From SOJZ01 sp964556565 (GTDB taxonomy: Archaea; Thermoproteota; Bathyarchaeia; Bathyarchaeales; Bathyarchaeaceae), in the NCBI GenBank assembly GCA_964556565.1, contig CAZKWF010000028.1, forward strand, positions 1-23,665: DNA of 23,665 nt, written 5' to 3'. The notes below the pieces were generated by a model that saw only the letters and a program-made list of their open reading frames with translations, did no database searches and was not told the DNA's origin. The position numbers and the translations under genes are program-made. Of the stretch, positions 13,454 to 20,924 are shown one piece after another (position 1 is the first letter of the stretch; every line of letters begins with the position of its first letter).

Positions 13454-15639
13454 TAGTCAGCTAGGCATACTTTTAGATAATCTTCTAGGGTTTTGCCTGC
13501 GATTACTTCTATGTTGTAGTCTTTTGGATCTATGGAGTGCAAGTAGTTCTTCTGTGGAATGATGACTTTTTTGAATCCCCATGTTTCAGCTGCTTTGATT
13601 TTTTCGTGCAAACCACCGACAGCTGTTACTTGTATCGAGTTGACTACGCCTACGTTGATTTCTCCCGTTACTGCAATGTCTTGTCGTACAGGTTTGCCTT
13701 CAATCAATGAACATAAAAGAATCGCCATAGTAACGCCTGCGCTTGGGCCGTCAACTCCGTAGGCTTGAGCAAAATCTATATGTGTGAAGCATTCTTGGGC
13801 GATGTCAATACCATATTTCTGTAGGATTACACTTCTGACTTTTACTACACTGTCTTCGATAAAATTCTGTTTTTCTCCTTTCGCTATGCCTGTGACCTTG
13901 TAATAGCCTCTCAAAGAATTCTTTCGACCTGTACCGTTTTTCTCAAGAAAACCTTTTACGGTCAGAACATTTCCAGTCATTTCTCCGCTGTATGGGTCGG
14001 TAACGACAGCGAGCCCGTATATTTGACCGATTTTCGCTCCTTTTGGCCTAATCTCAAGAAGTTTTCCTCTCTCGCTCATTTGATGCTCAAGAATCTGCTT
14101 CTGGATTGTCTTGCAGTGGTTTTCTATGGCTTCTTTAACATGTTTTCTTTCAACATATTGTTGACCATCATTTATTGCCAATGTGGCAGCTGTCTTCAAT
14201 ATAGCTATCATTGGCCGGAATTTTGTGGCTAAAGCATCTTTCTTGTTGCTTCGCCTACGTCCTTCGTCAATAATTTCTTCACATGCTTCTCTGCTGAACG
14301 GAATTAGATGGAACCGTGAGACTTCCTGAGCAATGAACTGAACGTATTTGCGACGGTTTTCAGCCGTATTAGGCATATCGTTGTTCATTCTAACGACTTT
14401 ACCATAGCCATATATCCTGTCCATGAGCGCAGGATGGATTTGCCCGATGCTGTCGAAGTTTCCGGCACCGACCAGGAAGCACATACAGGGCACGGGTTCG
14501 GTTGCCACAGCCATAGCCGCAGTTCCAGCCGCGCTCCAACGATTTCTCATGGTTATTGGCAATTGTCCATCTTCCAAAACTGTCAATAAAGTGACAGTGT
14601 CGTCAGGCGTCAGATTTTTGATTTCGTCTATGTACAAAATGCCAAGACACGCCCGATGTGCATCTCCGGCAGCTACTCTTTGATGTTCCGGTGTGCCGAG
14701 GCCGCCTGTCTGCAATGGGTCCCAAGCTATGCTACCGAAGAGTTGAGCGGTACCGTGACCAGTTGCATCGATGAAAGGCGCAACTTCCTTGGAGTTGTCA
14801 ACTATTAATTTCGGGACATTCGTTGCCTTTGCTCCCGCAACTCCTTTAGCACCGCCCATCGTTCCAAAGCGTCCAAGGAAGACTATGAGTACTAGAAACA
14901 TCAACGTCATTCCGGCTGGTAGAAACGTTGTGCTCCCAATTGAAATAAAAGCGTCTAATATGAACCTGAGGAAATTTCCTTCATATATTGCTTGAATCGA
15001 CGTTTCTGTTGGACTCGATAGGTTGATGTCCCAGCGGACTTTTTCTTGCCATATGTAGAAAAAGCCAGCGAACATGAAAACTATGGCTACACTCATCATC
15101 AAATAAACCAAAGCTTTCATTCCCACTTTCTGAAGGAATAATTTCTTTGCCTCTTTCAATTTTTCTTTGAAGACTATTTTCTTTCCATCGCCCACAGAGT
15201 GACATGAGATTCTAGGTTCACTTGGAATCAGTTCATTCGGCCAGCACACAATGTCTTGAAGTTGAATTCTATGCTTCCTGTAAAGCTCGGTCAAATGAGC
15301 GGCTAGTGCTCGTCCGATCAGGGACTTGCCAGTGCCGGGATCTCCAAGCAATAGAAGATACGGTCCAGGGGAAACCATGTTCCTTGACTGGTTCTTTTCT
15401 TTTTTTGGATCTTTCCATGCCTCAAACCATTTCTCTTTTCCCATGTATTTGAGTTTATGAACCCATTCATCTAGACACAAATAGCATTCTTTCAGCGCTT
15501 GCCCTTGTCCTATAACCCAGTCAAGAAGGTTGAGAGAAACAGGATAATCTTCCGTAGACTTGAATGACTTCCAGTTCCATTTTTTGCCACGGATAACCTC
15601 AGTTCCGTTTCCGAAATAATCCTTAGTTGTTTCTCCCAA
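13453..15639 (-). CDS. lonB: archaeal membrane-anchored Lon protease (LonB)
   Basis: 728-residue ATP-dependent protease for damaged or unassembled proteins at the inner face of the membrane. AAA+ domain: Walker A GDPGTGKS (99-106), Walker B ILYIDE (334-339), and arginine-bearing ALMDRIYGYGKV. Two hydrophobic segments (about 174-196 and 226-256) interrupt the AAA+ domain between Walker A and B, the hallmark of LonB. The C-terminal S16 protease domain has Ser633 in GVDGPSAG and Lys680 in GGLHEKIKAAE. The start is TTG 15639 with AAGGT eight bases upstream, an SD that falls inside a 10-base palindrome. It lies last in a minus-strand series after the cpgS-like and cyclophilin-fold genes but has its own 144-base leader. 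Confidence 0.95.
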   Translation of the reverse strand: MGETTKDYFGNGTEVIRGKKWNWKSFKSTEDYPVSLNLLDWVIGQGQALKECYLCLDEWVHKLKYMGKEKWFEAWKDPKKEKNQSRNMVSPGPYLLLLGDPGTGKSLIGRALAAHLTELYRKHRIQLQDIVCWPNELIPSEPRISCHSVGDGKKIVFKEKLKEAKKLFLQKVGMKALVYLMMSVAIVFMFAGFFYIWQEKVRWDINLSSPTETSIQAIYEGNFLRFILDAFISIGSTTFLPAGMTLMFLVLIVFLGRFGTMGGAKGVAGAKATNVPKLIVDNSKEVAPFIDATGHGTAQLFGSIAWDPLQTGGLGTPEHQRVAAGDAHRACLGILYIDEIKNLTPDDTVTLLTVLEDGQLPITMRNRWSAAGTAAMAVATEPVPCMCFLVGAGNFDSIGQIHPALMDRIYGYGKVVRMNNDMPNTAENRRKYVQFIAQEVSRFHLIPFSREACEEIIDEGRRRSNKKDALATKFRPMIAILKTAATLAINDGQQYVERKHVKEAIENHCKTIQKQILEHQMSERGKLLEIRPKGAKIGQIYGLAVVTDPYSGEMTGNVLTVKGFLEKNGTGRKNSLRGYYKVTGIAKGEKQNFIEDSVVKVRSVILQKYGIDIAQECFTHIDFAQAYGVDGPSAGVTMAILLCSLIEGKPVRQDIAVTGEINVGVVNSIQVTAVGGLHEKIKAAETWGFKKVIIPQKNYLHSIDPKDYNIEVIAGKTLEDYLKVCLAD

Positions 15640-15648
15640 GACGTTCGA

Positions 15649-15694
15649 CCTTCGAAGGGTTCAACATTGTTTTCACAAGAGAGTTGGCTCTCTT
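15649..15694 (-). promoter_or_regulatory. lon leader hairpin and palindrome
   Basis: Two dyads lie in the lon leader. AAGAGAG (15677-15683) and CTCTCTT (15688-15694) pair across a TTGG loop; CCTTCGAAGG (15649-15658) is a perfect palindrome covering the AAGG of the SD. A TATA-like CTTTAAAC near 15731-15738 puts both within the transcribed leader. They could be operator half-sites or RNA structure hiding the SD. Confidence 0.35.
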
Positions 15695-15782
15695 CTTTTC
15701 TCTTCAAGAATATCAGAATCTATGTTGGTTTAAAGACTTATTTCGGAAAGGAAAATATAGCAAAAATGGAACTTTATCCGCA

Positions 15783-16175
15783 CTAAACCTTTTCTACTTT
15801 GATTTTCTTGCCACTTCCTGTCTGCGCAAAAAGATGTAAATTCTTTGTCACCTTGCCAATAACATTGACTGGACTGTAGGGTTGGGTTTCGCCGTAGAAA
15901 ATGCAGAGTGCGTTTCCCATAGGCCAGTAGGCGATAGTCCCGCTCTCAACTGTGGATTTCGCTTTTTCGTCTCCCATCTTCACAGGAATTTCAAAGTAAA
16001 TCTCCTCCTTCCAATGGGATGCTCGCCCTTCAACTGGAAGTAATTTCACAAGGGTGTCTACTGTTCTTGGAGCAAGATAACGGATGAGTTCTCCCTCTGC
16101 CTCGCCGACCTCTTCAATCAAAAACTTGACCGTTATGCGAGACAAGCTTTCCTTTGGCATCTCTTTTACATCCAT
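15783..16175 (-). CDS. cyclophilin-fold protein (DUF369/TM1367-like)
   Basis: 130 residues. The ITVKFLIEEVGEAEGELIRYLAPRTV start, the central HWKEEIYFEIPVKMG and the GTIAYWPMGNALCIFYG strand-loop are characteristic of the small single-domain cyclophilin-like beta-barrel family found in archaea and thermophilic bacteria. The peptidyl-prolyl isomerase active-site arginine pattern of true cyclophilins is not evident, and the biochemical role is unknown. The ATG at 16175 lies 19 bases after the cpgS-like stop, so the two are probably one transcript; GAGGT directly abuts that ATG, too close to act normally, so ATG 16160 is a possible alternative. Confidence 0.75.
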   Translation of the reverse strand: MDVKEMPKESLSRITVKFLIEEVGEAEGELIRYLAPRTVDTLVKLLPVEGRASHWKEEIYFEIPVKMGDEKAKSTVESGTIAYWPMGNALCIFYGETQPYSPVNVIGKVTKNLHLFAQTGSGKKIKVEKV

Positions 16176-16194
16176 ACCTCGACACTAATATGCG

Positions 16195-17517
16195 CTACCG
16201 TTTAGGAAAACGCTGTGTCAATATGCCTTCTAGATATGGTTTACTAATCTCTTCAAGTTCATATCGGGCTCTTGTGGCGGGCTTGGCTATTCGTAACAAC
16301 TTTCGCAGGTCTATGGGGGTTCCAATGACAACTACGTCGCAAGGCGTTTTGCTGATGGTTTCTTTAAGCTCTCCTACTTGGGCCTCATCGTAACCCATGG
16401 CAGGAAGCAGTGGTCCCAAATGAGTGTATTTATCAAAAGTAGCCCTTATTGAACCAACAGCGTACGGACGCGGGTCAACTATTTCACTCGCTCCCAACTT
16501 TTTTGCCGCGATGGTTCCAGCTCCATACGCCATGTTGCCATGAGTCAAAGTAGGGCCATCTTCTATAACCAAGACTTTTTTCCCCTTAACAATGCTTGGA
16601 TTATCTACAGTTATCGGTGAGGCTGCTTCTATGATTGTTGCCCTAGAATTAACTGCTTTGATGTTTTTTCGAACGGTTTCAATGTTCATTGGATCCGCTG
16701 TGTCAACCTTGTTTATGACAACTACATCGGCCATTCTTAGGTTTGTCTCTCCCGGGTGATAGGTTAGTTCGTGACCAGGCCTATGCGGATCAGCCACTAC
16801 GATGTGTAAATCAGATTTGTAGAAGGATGTGTCATTGTTGCCTCCATCCCATATTATGATGTCTGCCTCCTTTTCAGCTGCCCTCAGAATCTTTTCATAA
16901 TCAACCCCAGCGTAAACCACAATCCCGTTGTTGATGTGCGGTTCGTACTCTTCTCGCTCCTCAATTGTACACTCGTACTTGTCAAGGTCTTCATAGGATG
17001 CAAATCTTTCACAGACTTGTTTGCGTAGATCGCCGTATGGCATCGGATGTCGCACGACAACTACTTTGAAGCCCATTTTTCTTAAGACCTTGGAGACTTT
17101 TCTTGATGTTTGACTTTTTCCAGATCCTGTTCTAACTGCACAGATTGAAACGACGGGAACTTTAGCTTTAAGCATAGTAGACGATGGTCCCATTAGCCTG
17201 AAATCGGCGCCGTTAGCCAACGCTATCGAAGATTTGTGCATAACATATTCGTAAGAAACATCGCTGTATGCGAAAATTACTTGATCCACATCGTATTTCT
17301 TGATGAGTCCCGCCAGTTTCTCTTCAGGATAGATAGGTATGCCTTTGGGGTAATTTGGACCCGCCAATTCAGCAGGATATGCTCGTTTCTCGATGCTAGG
17401 TATCTGAGTGGCGGTAAACGCCACAACTTTGTATTCATCGTTGTTTCTGAAGTAAACGTTGAAGTTGTGAAAATCTCTTCCTGCTGCCCCCATTATGATG
17501 ACCTTGACTTTTTTCAT
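16195..17517 (-). CDS. cpgS: cyclic 2,3-diphosphoglycerate synthetase homologue
   Basis: 440-residue P-loop protein. The N-terminal Rossmann-like part starts VKVIIMGAAGRDFHNFN, a clear family signature; a P-loop RTGSGKSQTSRK (129-140) begins the nucleoside-triphosphatase half, which also has IIWDGGNND and VVINKVDTAD. In hyperthermophilic methanogens the named enzyme makes cyclic 2,3-diphosphoglycerate, a potassium-linked thermoprotectant, from 2,3-diphosphoglycerate with ATP. Homologues are common in organisms not known to make it, so the activity is inferred and another ligase or GTPase role is possible. ATG 17517 fits the family N terminus better than GTG 17526. The cyclophilin-fold gene follows. 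A CTTATATG TATA box lies near 17565-17572 on this strand. Confidence 0.85.
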   Translation of the reverse strand: MKKVKVIIMGAAGRDFHNFNVYFRNNDEYKVVAFTATQIPSIEKRAYPAELAGPNYPKGIPIYPEEKLAGLIKKYDVDQVIFAYSDVSYEYVMHKSSIALANGADFRLMGPSSTMLKAKVPVVSICAVRTGSGKSQTSRKVSKVLRKMGFKVVVVRHPMPYGDLRKQVCERFASYEDLDKYECTIEEREEYEPHINNGIVVYAGVDYEKILRAAEKEADIIIWDGGNNDTSFYKSDLHIVVADPHRPGHELTYHPGETNLRMADVVVINKVDTADPMNIETVRKNIKAVNSRATIIEAASPITVDNPSIVKGKKVLVIEDGPTLTHGNMAYGAGTIAAKKLGASEIVDPRPYAVGSIRATFDKYTHLGPLLPAMGYDEAQVGELKETISKTPCDVVVIGTPIDLRKLLRIAKPATRARYELEEISKPYLEGILTQRFPKR

Positions 17518-17564
17518 GACTACCACTCTCTGTAAAGAGCAGATTCGAAATAACCTCTTACTTT

Positions 17565-17652
17565 CATATAAGCATTAAGCGTTTTACAAGTAGTGTAGGA
17601 TTTCAGCAGTCTCTGTCATGACTACTGTGAGCTTTCTGGCAAATTTTATATT
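17565..17652. promoter_or_regulatory. divergent promoter region between cpgS-like and acyl-CoA dehydrogenase genes
   Basis: CATATAAG at 17565-17572 serves the minus-strand gene; TTTTATATT at 17644-17652 serves the plus-strand gene, predicting a start near 17675. Between them are the palindrome GTCATGAC (17615-17622) and an inverted pair AGTAGT (17589-17594) with ACTACT (17621-17626), just upstream of the second TATA box, where an activator or repressor could bind. Confidence 0.4.
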
Positions 17653-17691
17653 CCAAGATCTATACAAACTTCTAACTTAAGGGTGAAAGAC

Positions 17692-18909
17692 GTGATAGAT
17701 TTTCGCTTTACAGAGGAGCAAGAACTGTTTAGAAAAGCCTTGAGAGAATGGTGTGAAAAGAACTTAACCATAGAAAAGGTCAGAGAGATGGACACCAAAC
17801 AGGAGATCCCACACGAACTTATCAAGCAAATGGCCGACCTTGGCCTGCTGATTATGACTGCACCTGAGGAACATGGTGGAACCGGAGCAGGTTGGATAGC
17901 CGCCTGCATAGCAGCTGAAGAACTAGCCTACGCAGACATTAGCATAGCAATACCCGTGTTGTGGTTGGTTGAGTCGTCTTGGGGCTTTGTGGTGGACAAG
18001 TACTGCACTGAAGAGGTTAGAGAAAAGGTGATACGGAAGGCCATACGAGGCGACGCAATTATCGGCATAGCATCAACCGAAGCTGGCGGTGGCTCCGATG
18101 TCGCTGCGTTCAAGTCAACGGCAAGAAAAGAAGGAAACAAATGGGTTCTCAATGGAGAGAAAACGTATATCAGCGGCACAGAAGAAGCTGTTAAACTTGG
18201 AGGCGGCTTTTTCGTGGTTGCCAGAACGGCACCCCCACCTCAAGGTGCTCCTCACAGAGGCATGACGGGATTCTACCTTCCCATGGATGCTCCAGGAGTC
18301 GAAGTGTCAAAGCGGTTTGATGACATGGGTAGAATGGCAATATCAACTGGAGGATTCTTGATGAAAAATGTTCGACTGCCAGACAGTCACGTCCTGGGAG
18401 AAGTGGATAAAGGCTTCTACCTCACCATGGAAGGTTTTGACGCAGCGAGGATTCTCATCGGAGCTGCATGCGTAGGGGCGGCTCAACGTGCCCTTGAAAT
18501 CGGAATGGATTACATCAAAGAACGAAGGGCATTTGGGCGCCCAATAGGCAAGTTTGAAGGGATACAGTTTGAACTCGCAGATGATTATACTGAACTTGAA
18601 ATGATACGAGGGCTCGTCTACAAGACGGCTTGGATGATGGATCAAAGATACGAGAAAAAACGTTTTTCACCCACCGAAGTTGCCAAGTGGATATCTATGT
18701 GCAAGTTGAAGGCACCGCACTTTGCGTTCAAGGCGTTCAAAGACGCTATGTTGTGGCATGGAGCTTATGGATACACAAAGGAATGCCCGCTTGAAATGGG
18801 GTTGAGGGGAATTATGTCTTACTGTATCGGGGCTGAAGGAGCTACAAACATTCAAAGAATTGTCATTGCAAGAGAACTGCTTGGAAAAGAATTTATTCCC
18901 TACAAATAA
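17692..18909 (+). CDS. acyl-CoA dehydrogenase
   Basis: FAD enzyme that introduces the alpha-beta double bond in an acyl-CoA and passes electrons to ETF. 405 residues from GTG 17692, which has GGTGA five bases upstream and gives the usual MIDFRFTEEQELFRK start (the frame extends three codons more). Features: middle-domain GIASTEAGGGSDV for FAD, the RRAFGRPIGKFEGIQFELAD helix near the C-terminal domain, and AEGATNIQRIVIARELLG, where Glu382 sits at the position of the catalytic base in medium-chain enzymes. The etfBA operon converges 42 bases downstream. Chain length or branched-chain preference cannot be decided; glutaryl- or isovaleryl-type substrates remain possible. Confidence 0.93.
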   Translation: MIDFRFTEEQELFRKALREWCEKNLTIEKVREMDTKQEIPHELIKQMADLGLLIMTAPEEHGGTGAGWIAACIAAEELAYADISIAIPVLWLVESSWGFVVDKYCTEEVREKVIRKAIRGDAIIGIASTEAGGGSDVAAFKSTARKEGNKWVLNGEKTYISGTEEAVKLGGGFFVVARTAPPPQGAPHRGMTGFYLPMDAPGVEVSKRFDDMGRMAISTGGFLMKNVRLPDSHVLGEVDKGFYLTMEGFDAARILIGAACVGAAQRALEIGMDYIKERRAFGRPIGKFEGIQFELADDYTELEMIRGLVYKTAWMMDQRYEKKRFSPTEVAKWISMCKLKAPHFAFKAFKDAMLWHGAYGYTKECPLEMGLRGIMSYCIGAEGATNIQRIVIARELLGKEFIPYK

Positions 18910-18951
18910 GCCTATCTAACTCTCACTCTACGTATCCGTCTCTATACATAT

Positions 18952-19935
18952 CTACTGACCGCCCTTCAACAACTTCCTTAAAGCACCAGACAACACAGGA
19001 ACAACCTCATACAAATCCCCAACAACCACATAATCTGCAACCTCAAAAATTGGCGCCTCAGCATCCTTGTTTATAGCCACGATTACTTGGGAATCACGTA
19101 TCCCCGCAACGTGTTGAATCACGCCAGAAATGCCGCAGGCAACGTAAAGCAAAGGCCTAACCTTATGACCTGAAAGCCCAATCCACTCTGTAAACCATTT
19201 GCGATCTTCCGCGAGCGGTCTAGAGTTTCCAACCTGGCCACCCAATATTTCTGCTAGCTCCTCAAGGATTCTGAAATCCTCCCTCTTCTCCACTCCCCGT
19301 CCACCAGAAACGATCACTTTGGCTTCTTCCACTTTGACCTTCGCCGTCTCGATTTCTCTGGTTTCAATGACCTCAGTTCTCGGCTCCTCAAGTTCAACAT
19401 CGGCTTCGACGATCTTTCCCTTTCTTTCTTTGAACTCAACCTTCTCAAAAACTCTTGGAGGCACAGTGGCAATTTGTGGCTTGACGCGGCAGACCTCGGT
19501 GGCTATAGCATTCCCCCCGTACACCATTCGACTCATAATCAGCCTCCCGCTATCATCGATGCTCAGCTCTGTACAGTCTGGAACACATCCAGTTTCCAGC
19601 CTTGTGGCAAGTCTTGGGGCCACCTCCCTTCCTCTTCTTGTTGAACCGATCAAGATAATTTCAGGCTTATGTTGCTGGACCAGTTGAACGAGTGCGCTGG
19701 TGTATGGTTCAACGTAAAAATCTTTGAGCACTGGGTGGTCAACTATGAAAACTTTGCTTGCTCCGTGTTCTATAAGCTTGCTTGCTTGATCCTTAACGTT
19801 ATATCCCATAAGCACAGCGGCTAATTCTACGCTCAGCTTATCCGCTAACTCGCTTCCTTTCCCAAGCAGCTCAAGCATCAAATCTAGGTTTTCAGAGAAA
19901 ACCCAAGCCCCTTGAAATTCACTCAATGCCTTCAC
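18952..19935 (-). CDS. etfA: electron transfer flavoprotein alpha subunit
   Basis: 327 residues. The N-terminal half is the Rossmann-like domain (IILIGSTRRGREVAPRLA, GCVPDCTEL); the C-terminal half binds FAD: SGGRGVEKREDF, GNSRPLAEDRKWF, GLSGHKVRPLLYVACGISG, VIQHVAGI and INKDAEAPIFEVADYVVVGD. With EtfB it takes electrons from acyl-CoA dehydrogenases. The GTG start overlaps the etfB stop by four bases (GTGA), giving tight coupling. No ETF-quinone oxidoreductase (FixC/FixX type) is in the window, so the onward acceptor is unknown. Whether this ETF bifurcates electrons cannot be judged reliably by eye. Confidence 0.93.
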   Translation of the reverse strand: MKALSEFQGAWVFSENLDLMLELLGKGSELADKLSVELAAVLMGYNVKDQASKLIEHGASKVFIVDHPVLKDFYVEPYTSALVQLVQQHKPEIILIGSTRRGREVAPRLATRLETGCVPDCTELSIDDSGRLIMSRMVYGGNAIATEVCRVKPQIATVPPRVFEKVEFKERKGKIVEADVELEEPRTEVIETREIETAKVKVEEAKVIVSGGRGVEKREDFRILEELAEILGGQVGNSRPLAEDRKWFTEWIGLSGHKVRPLLYVACGISGVIQHVAGIRDSQVIVAINKDAEAPIFEVADYVVVGDLYEVVPVLSGALRKLLKGGQ

Positions 19936-20726
19936 CTTCCTACGACTCCCTCTTTAACGAGAGCCTTAGCCAATTTCTCTGCAACATCCTCGACAGTCTC
20001 TGCTTTAACCGCGATTTTTCTCCGTTCCATCTTTGGCGCAAGAACCTCCAGTATTTGAATCGCTGAGCCAGCTTCTCCAACTCTCGTCTTAACAACTTTG
20101 AGGTCTTCCGCGTTCCAAATGGTGATTTCCTTTTTCGATGCTTTCATGATAGCCATGAGAGAGGGAATCCTGGGCTCGTTGATTTCTTTGGTTATCGTTA
20201 ACAGCACTGGCGTTTTCGCTTTAATCGTTTCATGGCAATCTTCCAGTCTTCGTTCAGCCACCACGGTGTCGCCATCAAGCCGAAGCGCTCTTACATACGT
20301 TATTTGTGGGAGACCTAGTCTTTCGGCTAGGCGAGGCCCAACTTGGCCTGAATAGCTGTCAATGGATGCTTCGCCACAAAGGATCAGATCAAAGTTTCCC
20401 AGTTTCTTGATTCCCTCGGCGAGAATGTAGGAGACTGCAAGCGTGTCTGAGTGTTCAAATGAAGGATCGCTTAGAAGATATGCTCTATCTGCACCTATTG
20501 CCAAGGCTTCTCTCAGAACAATCTTGGCATCTTCTGGACCAACGGTTACTATGATCACGTTTCCTCCGAGCTTTTCCTTTAGTTTCACAGCTTCTTCTAA
20601 CGCGTTCTTGTCGAAGTCACTTATTTTCCGTGGCGTATCAGCAGTTATTAGACGTTGCGTAGCTGAATCTACTTTTAACTCGGATACGTCGACGGCTTGT
20701 TTAAGGCACACGATTATTGTAGGCAT
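19932..20726 (-). CDS. etfB: electron transfer flavoprotein beta subunit
   Basis: 264 residues, first gene of the etfBA operon. MPTIIVCLKQAVDVSELKVD is the typical N terminus. LREALAIGADRAYLLSDP and the loop DSYSGQVGPRLAERLGLPQITYV (about 120-142) line the nucleotide pocket that holds AMP or, in bifurcating types, a second FAD. The segment INEPRIPSLMAIMKASKKEI is the recognition-loop region that docks on dehydrogenases. ATG at 20726. On the minus strand AATAAAAG at about 20773-20780 is a TATA candidate, with GGGAG at 20728-20732's neighbourhood a weak SD. It pairs functionally with the convergent acyl-CoA dehydrogenase. Confidence 0.93.
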   Translation of the reverse strand: MPTIIVCLKQAVDVSELKVDSATQRLITADTPRKISDFDKNALEEAVKLKEKLGGNVIIVTVGPEDAKIVLREALAIGADRAYLLSDPSFEHSDTLAVSYILAEGIKKLGNFDLILCGEASIDSYSGQVGPRLAERLGLPQITYVRALRLDGDTVVAERRLEDCHETIKAKTPVLLTITKEINEPRIPSLMAIMKASKKEITIWNAEDLKVVKTRVGEAGSAIQILEVLAPKMERRKIAVKAETVEDVAEKLAKALVKEGVVGR

Positions 20727-20744
20727 CCCTAAACGCTCCCTTTT

Positions 20745-20780
20745 GTTAATGCGTTAATGTTTAACAATTCAGCTTTTATT
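20745..20780 (-). promoter_or_regulatory. etfBA promoter with clustered TTAA motifs
   Basis: A TATA-like AATAAAAG (minus strand, about 20773-20780) predicts a start near 20750. Three TTAA units at 20746-20749, 20754-20757 and 20761-20764 are spaced seven to eight bases apart, with GTTAA and TTAAC as outer arms, overlapping the expected start. This is a candidate repressor site; AT-rich chance is possible. Confidence 0.3.
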
Positions 20781-20812
20781 ATTTAGCTCCTATGTTCACC
20801 TAAAAATCCATC

Positions 20813-20844
20813 GACCACAAATGCTTCCAAAAACAGCTGTGGTC
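20813..20844. repeat. inverted repeat upstream of the thermosome promoter
   Basis: GACCACA (20813-20819) and TGTGGTC (20838-20844) are perfect 7-base arms 18 bases apart, ending about 30 bases upstream of the thermosome TATA box. It could be a regulator site or an RNA hairpin at the end of unknown transcripts. The rest of 20785-20870 shows nothing I can assign. Confidence 0.3.
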
Positions 20845-20874
20845 TCTTCTTAGCATAAAAATGTTTTTCGTAAG

Positions 20875-20919
20875 ACTTATATCCTAATCCGTTTTCTACT
20901 GTTCCGCTATAATAGGAGG
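20875..20919 (+). promoter_or_regulatory. thermosome promoter and SD
   Basis: ACTTATATCC (20875-20884) is a strong TATA box, predicting a start near 20905. AGGAGG at 20914-20919 is a full SD five bases before the TTG at 20925, which fixes that non-ATG start. Confidence 0.55.
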
Positions 20920-20924
20920 ATTGT

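Noticed and set aside
19199..19687. 162-codon plus-strand frame opposite etfA
   Set aside because: Low-complexity Ser/Thr-rich translation lying wholly within a well-supported gene.
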